Source: Pseudomonas sp. JAI120 (lineage in GTDB: Bacteria; Pseudomonadota; Gammaproteobacteria; Pseudomonadales; Pseudomonadaceae). From it: a stretch of 64,000 bases of DNA. Positions 47,274 to 55,886 of the stretch are shown here, piece after piece. Position 1 is the stretch's first letter, and each line of letters begins with the position of its first letter. The position numbers were made by a program, and so were the translations under genes. The stretch is taken from contig NZ_JACHCZ010000002.1 of NCBI RefSeq assembly GCF_014207255.1, forward strand, positions 248,001 through 312,000, in the 5' to 3' direction. The notes beneath the pieces were generated by a model. It was given only the letters and a program-made list of their open reading frames with translations, had not been told where the DNA came from and ran no database searches.

Positions 47274-48033
47274 TCAGCCATTCACCGCTTTCGATCTTGT
47301 TGACCTGCTCGACAGCGAGGAAGCCATCCACGCTAACGGCAACGTCACACCCAACATCCCCGCCAACACCATCACCGCCACCGGCACGCCCAGCGCATCC
47401 CCCACGCCACCAAACACCACCGGCGCCAACGCGCCACCCCCAATGGTGCCGGTGTAGAACAGCGCAAACGCCTGCTCGCGCTTGCCCGCGCCGGCAAGGT
47501 CGGGCACGGCGCCGTACAGCACCGAGGAGGTGCCATTCAGTACCAGCCCCAACAGCGGCAGCATCACCATCAACCCGCTGAGCGGCAGGTACACCGCCGC
47601 GACGATCAGCAGTGCGGTGCTGGTTTCCGTGATCCACACGGTCTTCATCATGCCGATGCGTGCGCCGAGGTAGCCGCAGAACAGTTTGCCGAAGGCGCCG
47701 CCGATGAACAGCAGGGTCAGCGCAAGACCGATGCCGGCGGTACCGGTAGGCAACACCCGCCAGCGCAGTGCCGCCCACCAGCATCAGTGTGCGGCCCCAG
47801 CGTCTGGCGGCGCGGCTGGCCAGCAATTGGAACACGGCCATCATCCCGGAATAGGCGCCACGTAACAGGCCGATCTGGGCGTAGGACAAGGCGAACTGAG
47901 CCTGCCAGACAGGCAACAGAACGTAGATCACGTCGGTGAGCCCATCGTGCACGGCATGGGCGCTGCAACCGGCGAACAGGGCGCGACGGCGAGTTTTTAA
48001 TTCGGGCGAAGGCACAGCGACGGTGTCGTTCAT
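47274..48033 (-). pseudogene. Broken MFS transporter gene
   Basis: The 5' part (MNDTVAVPSPELKTRRRALF, to LMLVGGTALAG) and the 3' part (from LPTGTAGIGLALTLLF to the C-terminus) are both clear MFS sequence but lie in different frames. They join near 47755, and the sum is about 250 residues, whereas MFS proteins have about 400. So several membrane helices in the middle are missing and a frameshift is present. The start overlaps the stop of the intact MFS gene upstream (ATGA), so the two once formed an operon. It is unlikely to make a transporter. Confidence 0.85.
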
Positions 48034-49193
48034 GGTGCAGAAATCAGCTCAGGTTTAAGGGGCTTCCAGCCGGTCAAGGCGATCAACAAGGTCAGCAGCT
48101 GGAAACCGATGATCAGCACCACGCAACCGGCCCAGCCCCAGCGTTCCCAGATCAGCGCCGGGACAATGGCGCCGCCACTGCCGCCCAGGTAATAACAGGT
48201 GAGATAAACCCCGACAGCGCCCGTCTTGTTATCGCGCGCCGTGGCGTTGATAAACGCATTGGCGGCGGCTTGGGCGAGGAATACGCCGGTGGAACTGAGC
48301 GCCAGGCCGACTACGATGCACCACAGGGACGGCACCAAGGTCAACGCCGAACCGCTGACGCCCAGCACGGCGGCGACACTCAGCAGTTCGGCATGGGGGC
48401 GGGCTTTGCTGAGGCGCCCGGCGATGGGGATCACGATCAACGCCAACAGGAACACCATGTACAACGTCCCCAAGGCCGCAGGCCCAAGGTTGAACGGCGG
48501 CAGGCCCAAGTACAAACCTGCGTAGGTAAACGCCGCGACTTGCGAGAACAGCACGCAGAAACCTACGGCGTAAGCGGCCAACAGCGGCCGGCGAAATACA
48601 CCTGACGAAGAGGCTTTAACCTGCACGGTCCGTGGGCGGTTGGCCGGTAACAGAAACTGGATAAAACCGCCGACCATCAAGCTCAGTACCGCGAGCCATT
48701 CAAAGGCTTCGCGCCAGCCCACATATTCGGTCATCACCCCGGTGACGAAGCGCCCGGCGAACCCGCCCAACACGGTGCCCGCGACGTAGAGACTCGTGAC
48801 CTCAGTGACCGTGCCACCGCTCCAGCGGTCGCCGATGTAAGCCACGCTGGTGGCAAACACCACCGGGATCAACATGCCTTCGACACAGCGCCACACCAGC
48901 ACTTCGGCAAAGCTGTCGGCATAAGCGGTCATCAATGCCGGCAGCGCCAGCAGTAACGCCGCCACGACGATCACGCTGCGTTGCTCGAAGCGCCTGGTCA
49001 AGCGACTGACGAACGGGGCAGTGATCGCCACCGCCAGGGTGGTGACGGTGATGCTCCAACCCGCATCCTTAGCACTGATATGAAAGTGCGCGGCAAACGT
49101 CTGGAGAATGCTTTGGGTCGCATAGAGGTTGAGAAACGCCGCGCAGCCACACAGGAACAGGGCAAGGCGGGCACAATGCAGGCGCGGTTTCAT
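48030..49193 (-). CDS. MFS transporter, 12-TM
   Basis: A 387-residue major-facilitator protein with about 12 hydrophobic segments and the loop SRLTRRFEQRS between segments 2 and 3. It opens MKPRLHCARLALFLCGCAAF. The start ATG (49191-49193) follows GAGAGG. It resembles drug- or metabolite-efflux MFS of the YnfM/InlA-like group, but the substrate is unknown. It is divergent from the LysR gene, a common regulator-efflux pairing. Confidence 0.85.
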   Translation of the reverse strand: MKPRLHCARLALFLCGCAAFLNLYATQSILQTFAAHFHISAKDAGWSITVTTLAVAITAPFVSRLTRRFEQRSVIVVAALLLALPALMTAYADSFAEVLVWRCVEGMLIPVVFATSVAYIGDRWSGGTVTEVTSLYVAGTVLGGFAGRFVTGVMTEYVGWREAFEWLAVLSLMVGGFIQFLLPANRPRTVQVKASSSGVFRRPLLAAYAVGFCVLFSQVAAFTYAGLYLGLPPFNLGPAALGTLYMVFLLALIVIPIAGRLSKARPHAELLSVAAVLGVSGSALTLVPSLWCIVVGLALSSTGVFLAQAAANAFINATARDNKTGAVGVYLTCYYLGGSGGAIVPALIWERWGWAGCVVLIIGFQLLTLLIALTGWKPLKPELISAP

Positions 49194-49288
49194 GAAACCT
49201 CTCGTTTTATTTTGAAAGGTCTTTATAGAATGGCCGGCGGGTCTTAAACCAATACCGAATTCCGACCGATTGATACCCAAGGATCAGG

Positions 49289-50182
49289 ATGCTCGACCTA
49301 CGCAAGCTGCGTTACTTTCTGACGGTCGCCGAAGAATTGCACTTCGGTCGCGCCGCCCTGCGCCTGCACCTCGCCCAACCGCCTTTGACCCGGCAGATTT
49401 CAGCGCTGGAGGCAGACTTGGGTTTCAAGCTGTTCGATCGCACCAGCCGCACCGTAACGCTCACCGCCCAGGGCCGCTCGTTCCTGCCCTACGCACGTGG
49501 CGTGTTGGAACAGGTGGAGTTGGCTCAGGTGATTGCCGGTAAGTTGGCAGCAGGGACAGCGGGTCAACTGGCCTTGGGCTACGTCAGCTCGATTGCCCTG
49601 TCGGACCTGTTCAGCCAGTCGATCCAGGCTTTCGCCCAGCGCTTTCCCGATGTGCAACTGACCCTGGTGGAATGCGCCTCCGGCAGCCTCGGAGCACAGG
49701 TCGCCGACGGGCGGCTGGATATCGGCTTGAGCCGGCTGTTGCCGCAAAACGACAAGGTGCACGCGCTGTCATTGGGCGAGGAACGCCTTGTGGCCGCAGT
49801 GTCGAGTGACAGCCCCCTGGCTGACCAGGCCGGTATCAGCCTGGCGCAGCTCGGTGCCTATCCTTTGATTCTATTTCCAGCGGATTACGGCTCGGGGCTG
49901 AACCAGTCCATCGAGCAGCTTTACCGCCACCATGGCGTGCCATTGCATGCCGGACCGACCGGACGGCAGATCACCTCGATCATTGCGCTGGTGGCCGCCG
50001 GGCAAGGGGTGGCCCTGGTGCCAGCCTGTACGCAGAGTTTGATGAACAAGGGCGTAACTTATCGGCCTTTGGTGGAGGCGGATGCGTGTGCGCGGTTGTT
50101 GGTGTTGACCCGTAGAGAGGAACCGAATTTGTCAGTGCAAGCCTTTATAGCGCTCATTGATGAGGTTGCGCGCGCTCGATAA
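49289..50182 (+). CDS. LysR-family transcriptional regulator
   Basis: A 297-residue regulator with N-terminal winged helix (MLDLRKLRYFLTVAEELHFG, HLAQPPLTRQISALE) and a periplasmic-binding-like effector domain from about 90. It is divergent from the MFS genes across about 95 bases and is likely their regulator. Effector unknown. Confidence 0.92.
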   Translation: MLDLRKLRYFLTVAEELHFGRAALRLHLAQPPLTRQISALEADLGFKLFDRTSRTVTLTAQGRSFLPYARGVLEQVELAQVIAGKLAAGTAGQLALGYVSSIALSDLFSQSIQAFAQRFPDVQLTLVECASGSLGAQVADGRLDIGLSRLLPQNDKVHALSLGEERLVAAVSSDSPLADQAGISLAQLGAYPLILFPADYGSGLNQSIEQLYRHHGVPLHAGPTGRQITSIIALVAAGQGVALVPACTQSLMNKGVTYRPLVEADACARLLVLTRREEPNLSVQAFIALIDEVARAR

Positions 50183-50699
50183 CGCTCAGTATTCAACTAC
50201 CGGTTCATACACCACTATCGGAAAGTTCGCTCAACACTAGTTCCCACCCAGGGTTATTGAAATAATTGAACCCAAAGAACACGCATCCACACCCGTACTG
50301 CGCCAAGTACTCGGCTGGGTGTTGGTGTTGCCACTGCTGGTCGCACTGGTGCGGCTTCCGTATCCCTGGGGCCTGGGGCTGGCACTCGGATCGATCGCCG
50401 AGTCCGTCTACGGCGTAGGGTTTGCCAGGCGCCATGCCAGCCGAGGCGTGACCGTATTCGCTGCAATCGTCACGCTGTTCAATCTGATTTCCCTGGTCAC
50501 AATCGGGGAGGCCTCAGTGATCATGGGGCTCTACCGGATTTCCTGGTTCTACTGGTATCCGTACTATTCCACCTGGGTTTATTGGAATTTCCAGTAGGTC
50601 CAGTGAGAATTCAAGCGTAAGAAACGTAGTTTCCAGTCCGGCGGATGGCATTACCGTAGGCCTGTAGCGTTTAACAACTGCCCTTCGAGGAGCCCGCTC
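50183..50699. other. Gene-poor stretch between LysR and ogt
   Basis: About 500 bases whose only plausible coding part is the hydrophobic open frame 50241-50597 described separately. No RNA structure or repeat was recognised. Confidence 0.5.
50241..50597 (+). CDS. Small hydrophobic open frame without a clear start
   Basis: An open frame from 50241 with two hydrophobic segments (VLGWVLVLPLLVALVRLPYP and VTVFAAIVTLFNLISLVTIG) and an aromatic tail (WFYWYPYYSTWVYWNFQ). There is no ATG at the beginning; only GTG or TTG at 50319 and nearby would start it, and no ribosome-binding site is obvious. It may be the 3' part of a decayed membrane-protein gene or a real small membrane protein. No family recognised. 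Confidence 0.4.
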   Translation, partial: FPPRVIEIIEPKEHASTPVLRQVLGWVLVLPLLVALVRLPYPWGLGLALGSIAESVYGVGFARRHASRGVTVFAAIVTLFNLISLVTIGEASVIMGLYRISWFYWYPYYSTWVYWNFQ

Positions 50700-51200
50700 A
50701 TGCCCTACGAATACAAGCTCATGTCCTCCCCCGTCGGTGAACTCACCCTGGTGGCACGCGATGGCAAGCTCAGCGCCATCCTGTGGGAAGTGGAACGCGC
50801 CAACCGAGTGCGCCTGGGTGAGTTGCACGAAGCCAACGAGAGCCCGGTGCTGTTGGAAACCGAGCGCCAGTTGAAGGAGTATTTCGCCGGTAGTCGCCAT
50901 ACATTCGATTTGGAGCTGGATTTCGCCGGTACCGATTTTCAGAAGCAGGTCTGGCAGGCGCTGCTGACCATTCCTTTTGGCGAAACCCGCAGCTACAGCC
51001 AGATCGCCCAGCAGATCGGCAACCCGAAAGCCGTCCGTGCCGTGGGCGCTGCCAATGGGCGCAACCCTATCTCGATCATTGCACCGTGCCATCGGGTTAT
51101 CGGCGCTTCGGGCACCTTGACCGGATTTGCCGGAGGGCTTGAAGCCAAGCAGTATCTGTTGACGCTTGAAGACCGCAGCCAGGTAAAAATGAGCGTCTGA
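50700..51200 (+). CDS. ogt: Methylated-DNA--protein-cysteine methyltransferase
   Basis: Repairs O6-methylguanine by transferring the methyl group to its own Cys130 in the motif APCHRVIG. The 166-residue length and the helix segment FGETRSYSQIAQQIGNPKAV match Ogt/MGMT proteins. GAGGAG lies upstream of the ATG. Confidence 0.95.
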   Translation: MPYEYKLMSSPVGELTLVARDGKLSAILWEVERANRVRLGELHEANESPVLLETERQLKEYFAGSRHTFDLELDFAGTDFQKQVWQALLTIPFGETRSYSQIAQQIGNPKAVRAVGAANGRNPISIIAPCHRVIGASGTLTGFAGGLEAKQYLLTLEDRSQVKMSV

Positions 51201-51983
51201 TCAGGCGACTGCAACCGGCCCCCGAATAAAAGACTGGTAGTCGAACAAACCTTCGAACCCCAACTTTCGATACACCGAGATTCCGTCCATGGTTGCCTCA
51301 AGAAAACATCGCCGGGCACCCAGGCTCGACGCGTGACGCAAGGCCGCTTGAATCAATCGCGTGGCGTAACCTTTGGTGCGAAAACCCACGAGCGTGCCGA
51401 CATCGTTAAGCCGAGCTTCTCCATTACACAGGGATAAAGTCAACGAACACCTCACCTGCCCCTCGGTGGACAGGATGAAGTGGTGAAGCGATTGCCCCGT
51501 TTCCAGAGCACGCTGGTGCCGGGCCTGATAACGCGCAATGCCCTCGGGCGGCATCGAAAATGCGTTGCCAAGGGGAACGGCCCAATCGGCCAGGTTCCGA
51601 GTCAAGCTGATCTGCACAGAGCTGTCATCTGTAGATGAAACAAGGCTCGACAGATCGAGGACCATCGCAGTCGTCTTTTCGGCAGACTGAAAGCCCATCC
51701 CCATGAGCGCCTCAGCGATCAGCCCGACCTTTTCCTCATGAATCACTACGCGCGTATCCAGAAAAATACGGCGAAGCAGGTCCATCGGCACCGCCATTGC
51801 GCCCCCCATCGGCGCGCTGCCGACTCGGATAAACAACAGGTTCCACGGGTCGAAATAGTCGTCGGTAAAGTAAGCGTTGATACAGGTGTTATAGCGGCGA
51901 TGCAGCGAGCAGGTTGCGGCGAAATAATGATCTTCGGTCTGGTGATAAAGCGCAGGCAGGTCGCAGGCGGTGTCAGCGTGCAT
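51201..51983 (-). CDS. GNAT-family acetyltransferase
   Basis: A protein of about 260 residues with a GNAT domain in its second half: NDVGTLVGFRTKGYATRLIQ (about 198-217), the acetyl-CoA loop, and SVYRKLGFE near the end. The first half (from MHADTACDLPALYHQTEDHY) may be a second, degenerate GNAT-like domain. The start at the ATG 51981-51983 is an estimate; an upstream in-frame extension overlaps the divergent iron-permease gene. Substrate unknown. Confidence 0.75.
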   Translation of the reverse strand: MHADTACDLPALYHQTEDHYFAATCSLHRRYNTCINAYFTDDYFDPWNLLFIRVGSAPMGGAMAVPMDLLRRIFLDTRVVIHEEKVGLIAEALMGMGFQSAEKTTAMVLDLSSLVSSTDDSSVQISLTRNLADWAVPLGNAFSMPPEGIARYQARHQRALETGQSLHHFILSTEGQVRCSLTLSLCNGEARLNDVGTLVGFRTKGYATRLIQAALRHASSLGARRCFLEATMDGISVYRKLGFEGLFDYQSFIRGPVAVA

Positions 51984-52158
51984 GGGATTTTCCGTATAAA
52001 ACCCCAGTCTTGCGCCCGTCGTTGCAAAACGCCGTAGGCCCACTCCCAAGAACCCTGCAGAAAAACGCACAGCGTTGTTCACATCCCAAGTTGTAAAAAG
52101 AAATTTCAGAGCGTGCCTGCGGTCAGTATTTTCATCACTCACCTTAAGGAAAACGGTC

Positions 52159-52584
52159 ATGAAATTCTCCGCAGTCTCACAATCCTTGTCCCGTTGGGCA
52201 GGCAGTGCCCGGACGTTCTATGCGGCGGTCGCGTTGATTTTCCTGTGGAGCTTGAGCGGGCCGTACTTCCACTACAACGACACCTGGCAGTTGATCATCA
52301 ACACCTCGACCACCATCATCACCTTCCTCATGGTGTTCCTGATCCAGAACACGCAAAACCGCGATAACGACATCCTGCACATCAAGATTGACGAACTGCT
52401 GCGGGTCTCCAAGGATGCGCAGAACGCCGTGCTGAGCCTGGATGGCCTGGACCGCAAGGAACTGGAAAAACTGCGCCAGGAATACCGCAGCATTGGCAAC
52501 ACCGGCACCGTGAGCCTGAACAGCAGTTGCGGCCACGCGGCCGACGATGCGGCCCCGAACAAGACCGACCTGAACCAGGCGTAA
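52159..52584 (+). CDS. Low-affinity iron permease family protein
   Basis: A 141-residue membrane protein with two hydrophobic segments (about 22-40 and 47-66), FLIQNTQNRDNDILHIKIDE and a soluble C-terminal helix. This matches the bacterial members of the Iron_permease family (PF04120), related to fungal Fet4 only in part, so iron transport is not established. AAGGA lies upstream of the ATG. Confidence 0.82.
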   Translation: MKFSAVSQSLSRWAGSARTFYAAVALIFLWSLSGPYFHYNDTWQLIINTSTTIITFLMVFLIQNTQNRDNDILHIKIDELLRVSKDAQNAVLSLDGLDRKELEKLRQEYRSIGNTGTVSLNSSCGHAADDAAPNKTDLNQA

Positions 52585-52621
52585 AAAAACGGCGGTTGGA
52601 TAGGATCCAACCGCCGTTTTT
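52584..52621. terminator. Bidirectional terminator
   Basis: Stem AAAACGGCGGTTGGAT / ATCCAACCGCCGTTTT with A and T runs, right after the iron-permease-family gene and 18 bases before the end of the convergent DUF4142 gene. Confidence 0.9.
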
Positions 52622-52638
52622 CATATCAAGTGAAGGTC

Positions 52639-53166
52639 TCAACCGTCGCCTTGATGGCCCTTACCGTAGGTCGACGCCAGGGCCCGGGCCTTTTGCAGAC
52701 GCTCTTCCAGTTTAGGCAGCGTCTCATCCACCAGTGCTTTGATTTCCGGCACATCCGAGGCCGCACCTTCGCGCTTGAACAGGGCAATGGCATCTTCGTT
52801 TTCCTTCACTTGCTGCGCGGTGTAGGCCGCGTCGAAGGAATCGCCGTCCTTGAGTTCGGGCATCAGGGTTTCGGCCTTGTCGATGATCTTCTCCCGTGGG
52901 GCCACGGGCAGGTCGAGCTTCTTGGCGATGGCCGCCAAATGCTGGTTGGCCAGGGTGCGCTCGTTGATCACCTCGATGGTGTAGTCCTTGATTTCCTGGG
53001 ACGAGGTTTTGGCGTGGGCCATGCGACTGGTTTCGATATCGGCCATGCCTTTGGCCGAAGCCTGCTCGATGAATTCAGCAGGCGACTGGGCGAAAGCATT
53101 GCTGGCGCCGAGGCCCAGCAGCATCGCGAAACTGGCGGTGCGTAACCGGATAGCCATGCGGCTCAT
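52639..53166 (-). CDS. DUF4142 periplasmic protein
   Basis: A 175-residue exported helical protein: signal peptide MSRMAIRLRTASFAMLLGLGA ending ASNAFA, then a ferritin-like four-helix region with SPAEFIEQASAKGMADIETS and RTLANQHLAAIAKKL typical of DUF4142. Function unknown. The start ATG has GGAGGAA upstream. Confidence 0.88.
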   Translation of the reverse strand: MSRMAIRLRTASFAMLLGLGASNAFAQSPAEFIEQASAKGMADIETSRMAHAKTSSQEIKDYTIEVINERTLANQHLAAIAKKLDLPVAPREKIIDKAETLMPELKDGDSFDAAYTAQQVKENEDAIALFKREGAASDVPEIKALVDETLPKLEERLQKARALASTYGKGHQGDG

Positions 53167-53283
53167 GATGGGTTCCTCCAGGGCAAAAATAGGTGCGGGG
53201 AAAGACACCTCGCCCTGAATTCGAATTTTCCGGGCGGCAAAGGTTTAGAAAAAACTTGCCCGTGCGACGAACGGTCGTGCCCG

Positions 53284-53925
53284 TCAGGCCGGTTTGCTGC
53301 CGAACAGGCCTGGCAACGCATGGGCCAGGGCATTGATGGCGAAGCCGATAAACATCACGCCGCAGAGCCTGGTGATGAGGATTTCATGGCGCTGATACAC
53401 CGTGCGCACCCGCTGGGCACCGACCACGCCGATCAGGATCGCGTAGGCCAACAGGCCACCGACGAAGCTCAGGAAGATCAACGCCGGCAGCATCGACCAG
53501 GTCAGCAATTCGGCACGGCTGGACAGCAATGCAGTAAATGTCGCCACGGCCACCGGATACGCCTTGGGGTTGGTCAAGCCGAACACAATGCCGTGCCAGA
53601 ACGGATGCCGCGCCGCACCCTGGGGGGCATCACTGCTGCGACGCTGGGTACGAATCGCGCGCCAGCCGAGCCAGAACAGGTACAGGCCACTGAGCACGCC
53701 GAGCACATCGAACGCGCTGCTGCCGACTTCCCGCGCGCCCACAATCGCGACCAACGCCGTACTGCACCACAGCACATCGCCGAGCAAGTGCCCGCACAGA
53801 AACCCCGCCCCGGCACGACGGCCTCGGGCGGCGCCGATACCAAACACCGCCAATACCCCGGGGCCAGGCGTAATACCGTAGATAAAACCCGAAGCGAGGA
53901 CGGCGAGCAGCAAGGAGGGGGTCAT
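53284..53925 (-). CDS. LysE/RhtB-family exporter
   Basis: A 213-residue protein with six membrane segments and the family N-terminus SGFIYGITPGPGVLAVFGIG and the FGLTNPKAYPVAVATFTALL motif. Members export amino acids or related metabolites; the substrate here is unknown. The start at 53923-53925 was chosen because it begins just before the first helix; no strong ribosome-binding site was seen. Confidence 0.87.
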   Translation of the reverse strand: MTPSLLLAVLASGFIYGITPGPGVLAVFGIGAARGRRAGAGFLCGHLLGDVLWCSTALVAIVGAREVGSSAFDVLGVLSGLYLFWLGWRAIRTQRRSSDAPQGAARHPFWHGIVFGLTNPKAYPVAVATFTALLSSRAELLTWSMLPALIFLSFVGGLLAYAILIGVVGAQRVRTVYQRHEILITRLCGVMFIGFAINALAHALPGLFGSKPA

Positions 53926-53979
53926 GGGCGCGACTCTGACAAAGCGTGGGAAGGTGGACGGATTCTGCACGTTCCTGCG

Positions 53980-54390
53980 CTATGGGTAAAACCTCATTCC
54001 CGCATAGGGATTGTCGCGGCAAGCCAACAGGCGCGAAGCCAGGTCGCCCACATGGGCTTCGAGCTTATGGCCGTCGGGATCGAGGAAATAGAACGAAGCG
54101 CCTTCGCTGCGATTGTCGCGCCACTCTTGCACCTCGGCGGCGCGCAGACGCGAGACCAGCGCAGCGAAATCACTCGCTCCGACAGTGAACCCATAGTGGG
54201 TGTAATCGGCCGCCGGCTGCGAGTCGCGCAGCGGATCAAGCGACAGGCATAGCCATAGGCCCGGCAATGACAAATAGGCGCCGGTGTCCCACGTGGCGTC
54301 GAGCTTGAGTTGCAACAACTCATGGTAAAAGCCGACGCTGCGACTCAAGTCGGTGACGGCCAGGGTCAAGTGGTTGAAGCCTGAGAACAT
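53980..54390 (-). CDS. fosA: FosA, fosfomycin glutathione transferase
   Basis: A Mn(II)-dependent VOC enzyme that adds glutathione to fosfomycin. The 136-residue product is close in sequence to chromosomal P. aeruginosa FosA. Metal ligands are in place: His7 (NHLTLAV), His65 (YTHYGF) and Glu111 (LEAHVGD), along with [19 protein letters not shown] carrying active-site residues. It ends AGMRFYP. It likely gives intrinsic fosfomycin resistance. Confidence 0.94.
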   Translation of the reverse strand: MFSGFNHLTLAVTDLSRSVGFYHELLQLKLDATWDTGAYLSLPGLWLCLSLDPLRDSQPAADYTHYGFTVGASDFAALVSRLRAAEVQEWRDNRSEGASFYFLDPDGHKLEAHVGDLASRLLACRDNPYAGMRFYP

Positions 54391-54402
54391 GTTTTTTTCC
54401 TG

Positions 54403-55311
54403 TTATCTGCAGCCTTCGGACAACATACCCTGCACCTGCCCAATCAACCACTGCAACCCCGAATCCCCGCCCCGTCGCGCATGCCATGCCAGCTCAAAGG
54501 TAAACGACGGGATATGAAACGGCGGCGCCACGGCGACCAGATGCGGGTGATCAATATTCAGCAAGCCTCGCGACGATACGGTGAGAATCAAGTCCGTGCC
54601 CTCAATCAACTGCGGCGCCACCCCCCAGTGCGGCAGGCTGATCGCCACATGCCGTCGTTCACGAATCGCTGTCAGCGCCCGTTCGATTTCCGGCGCGCCG
54701 CTGCCGCGCATTTCCAGCAGTACGTGGGGACGCGACAGATACGTGGGCAGGTCGAGCACACCGTTGTGCGACAGGCTGTTGCGGTCTAGCAGGCAGGTGT
54801 AATGCTCTTCGAACAACGGCGCAGTGCGCAGTTCGGCGGGCATGTCGGGGAAGACACCGGCTGCCAGGTCGAGATCACCATTGAGCACACCGTCGACCAT
54901 GCCTTCGCGACTGGCCTGGATGATTTGCAGGTCGATACCGGGCGCCTCACGCCGCAGGACTCGGACCAGACCCGGCAGGAAAATTGCCGCACTGTAGTCC
55001 GACATCGCCACGCGAAACCGGCGCTTGGCCGATGCCGGGTCAAAGCGATTCGGCGCCAGCAGCGCCTGCACCTGGGCCAGGGCTTCAGCCAATGGCGCCG
55101 CCAACTCCAGGGCACGGGCCGTGGGCACTAATGTGCCGCCCTGACGCACCAGCAGCGGGTCACTCAACATATCGCGCAAGCGCGCAAGTGCATGGCTGAC
55201 CGCAGGCTGGCTGAGGTGCAAACGTTCGGCGGCGCGGGTGACGTGTTGCTCGCTGAGCAAGGCGTCGAGGATCACCAGCAGGTTGAGATCAATGCGGCGC
55301 AGATCATTCAT
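54403..55311 (-). CDS. LysR-family transcriptional regulator
   Basis: About 302 residues with helix-turn-helix HVTRAAERLHLSQPAVSHAL (about 23-42) and an effector domain to the C-terminus. It opens MNDLRRIDLNLLVILDALLS; two more in-frame ATGs lie 9 and 18 bases upstream. It is divergent from the YdcZ-family transporter gene, its likely target. Confidence 0.9.
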   Translation of the reverse strand: MNDLRRIDLNLLVILDALLSEQHVTRAAERLHLSQPAVSHALARLRDMLSDPLLVRQGGTLVPTARALELAAPLAEALAQVQALLAPNRFDPASAKRRFRVAMSDYSAAIFLPGLVRVLRREAPGIDLQIIQASREGMVDGVLNGDLDLAAGVFPDMPAELRTAPLFEEHYTCLLDRNSLSHNGVLDLPTYLSRPHVLLEMRGSGAPEIERALTAIRERRHVAISLPHWGVAPQLIEGTDLILTVSSRGLLNIDHPHLVAVAPPFHIPSFTFELAWHARRGGDSGLQWLIGQVQGMLSEGCR

Positions 55312-55397
55312 CAGCTGCATGCTCGTCATAATAATATGGAATTTAAATTTGCGTGACGAATATTTTAGAGTCCAGAAAAACCTCTGGGAGATTCGAC

Positions 55398-55886
55398 ATG
55401 ACAACGTTGCATTGGGCAGGTTTCTTGCTCCTGGCGGTGATCGCAGGAGCGGTGGTGCCGTTTCAAAGTGCGATCAACGCCAACCTCGGGCGCGGTCTTG
55501 GGCACCCGCTGTGGGCCACCCTGGCGTCGCTGCTGGTGAGCATTACCGTGCTGCTGCCGGTGATCGTGGCGCTGCGCTTGCCGCTGCCCAGCCTCACGTT
55601 CATCACCAAGGCGCCCCTGTGGATGTGGGCCGGTGGTGCGTTTGGTGTGTGCTTTATCGCGTTGGCGTTGATGCTGCTGCCCAAGCTGGGCGCTTCGGGG
55701 TTTATCGCCCTGGCCATGGCCGGGCAGATTCTTGCGTCGCTGCTACTGGATCACTTCGGCCTGTTTGGCTTGGCGGAGCGCCCCCTGACAACGCCCCGAA
55801 TCCTTGGCGCGTTGTTGTTGATGGGCGGCGTGGCGTTGATTCAGCTCAGCGCCACACCGGCCCGTGCGCTGACAACCGCAGGCTGA
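55398..55886 (+). CDS. YdcZ/DUF606-family DMT transporter
   Basis: A 162-residue membrane protein with five hydrophobic segments, opening MTTLHWAGFLLLAVIAGAVV and containing VPFQSAINANLGRGLGHPLW, the signature of the small YdcZ drug/metabolite transporter family. Half-size proteins of this kind usually act as dimers. Substrate unknown. It is divergent from the LysR gene. Confidence 0.88.
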   Translation: MTTLHWAGFLLLAVIAGAVVPFQSAINANLGRGLGHPLWATLASLLVSITVLLPVIVALRLPLPSLTFITKAPLWMWAGGAFGVCFIALALMLLPKLGASGFIALAMAGQILASLLLDHFGLFGLAERPLTTPRILGALLLMGGVALIQLSATPARALTTAG

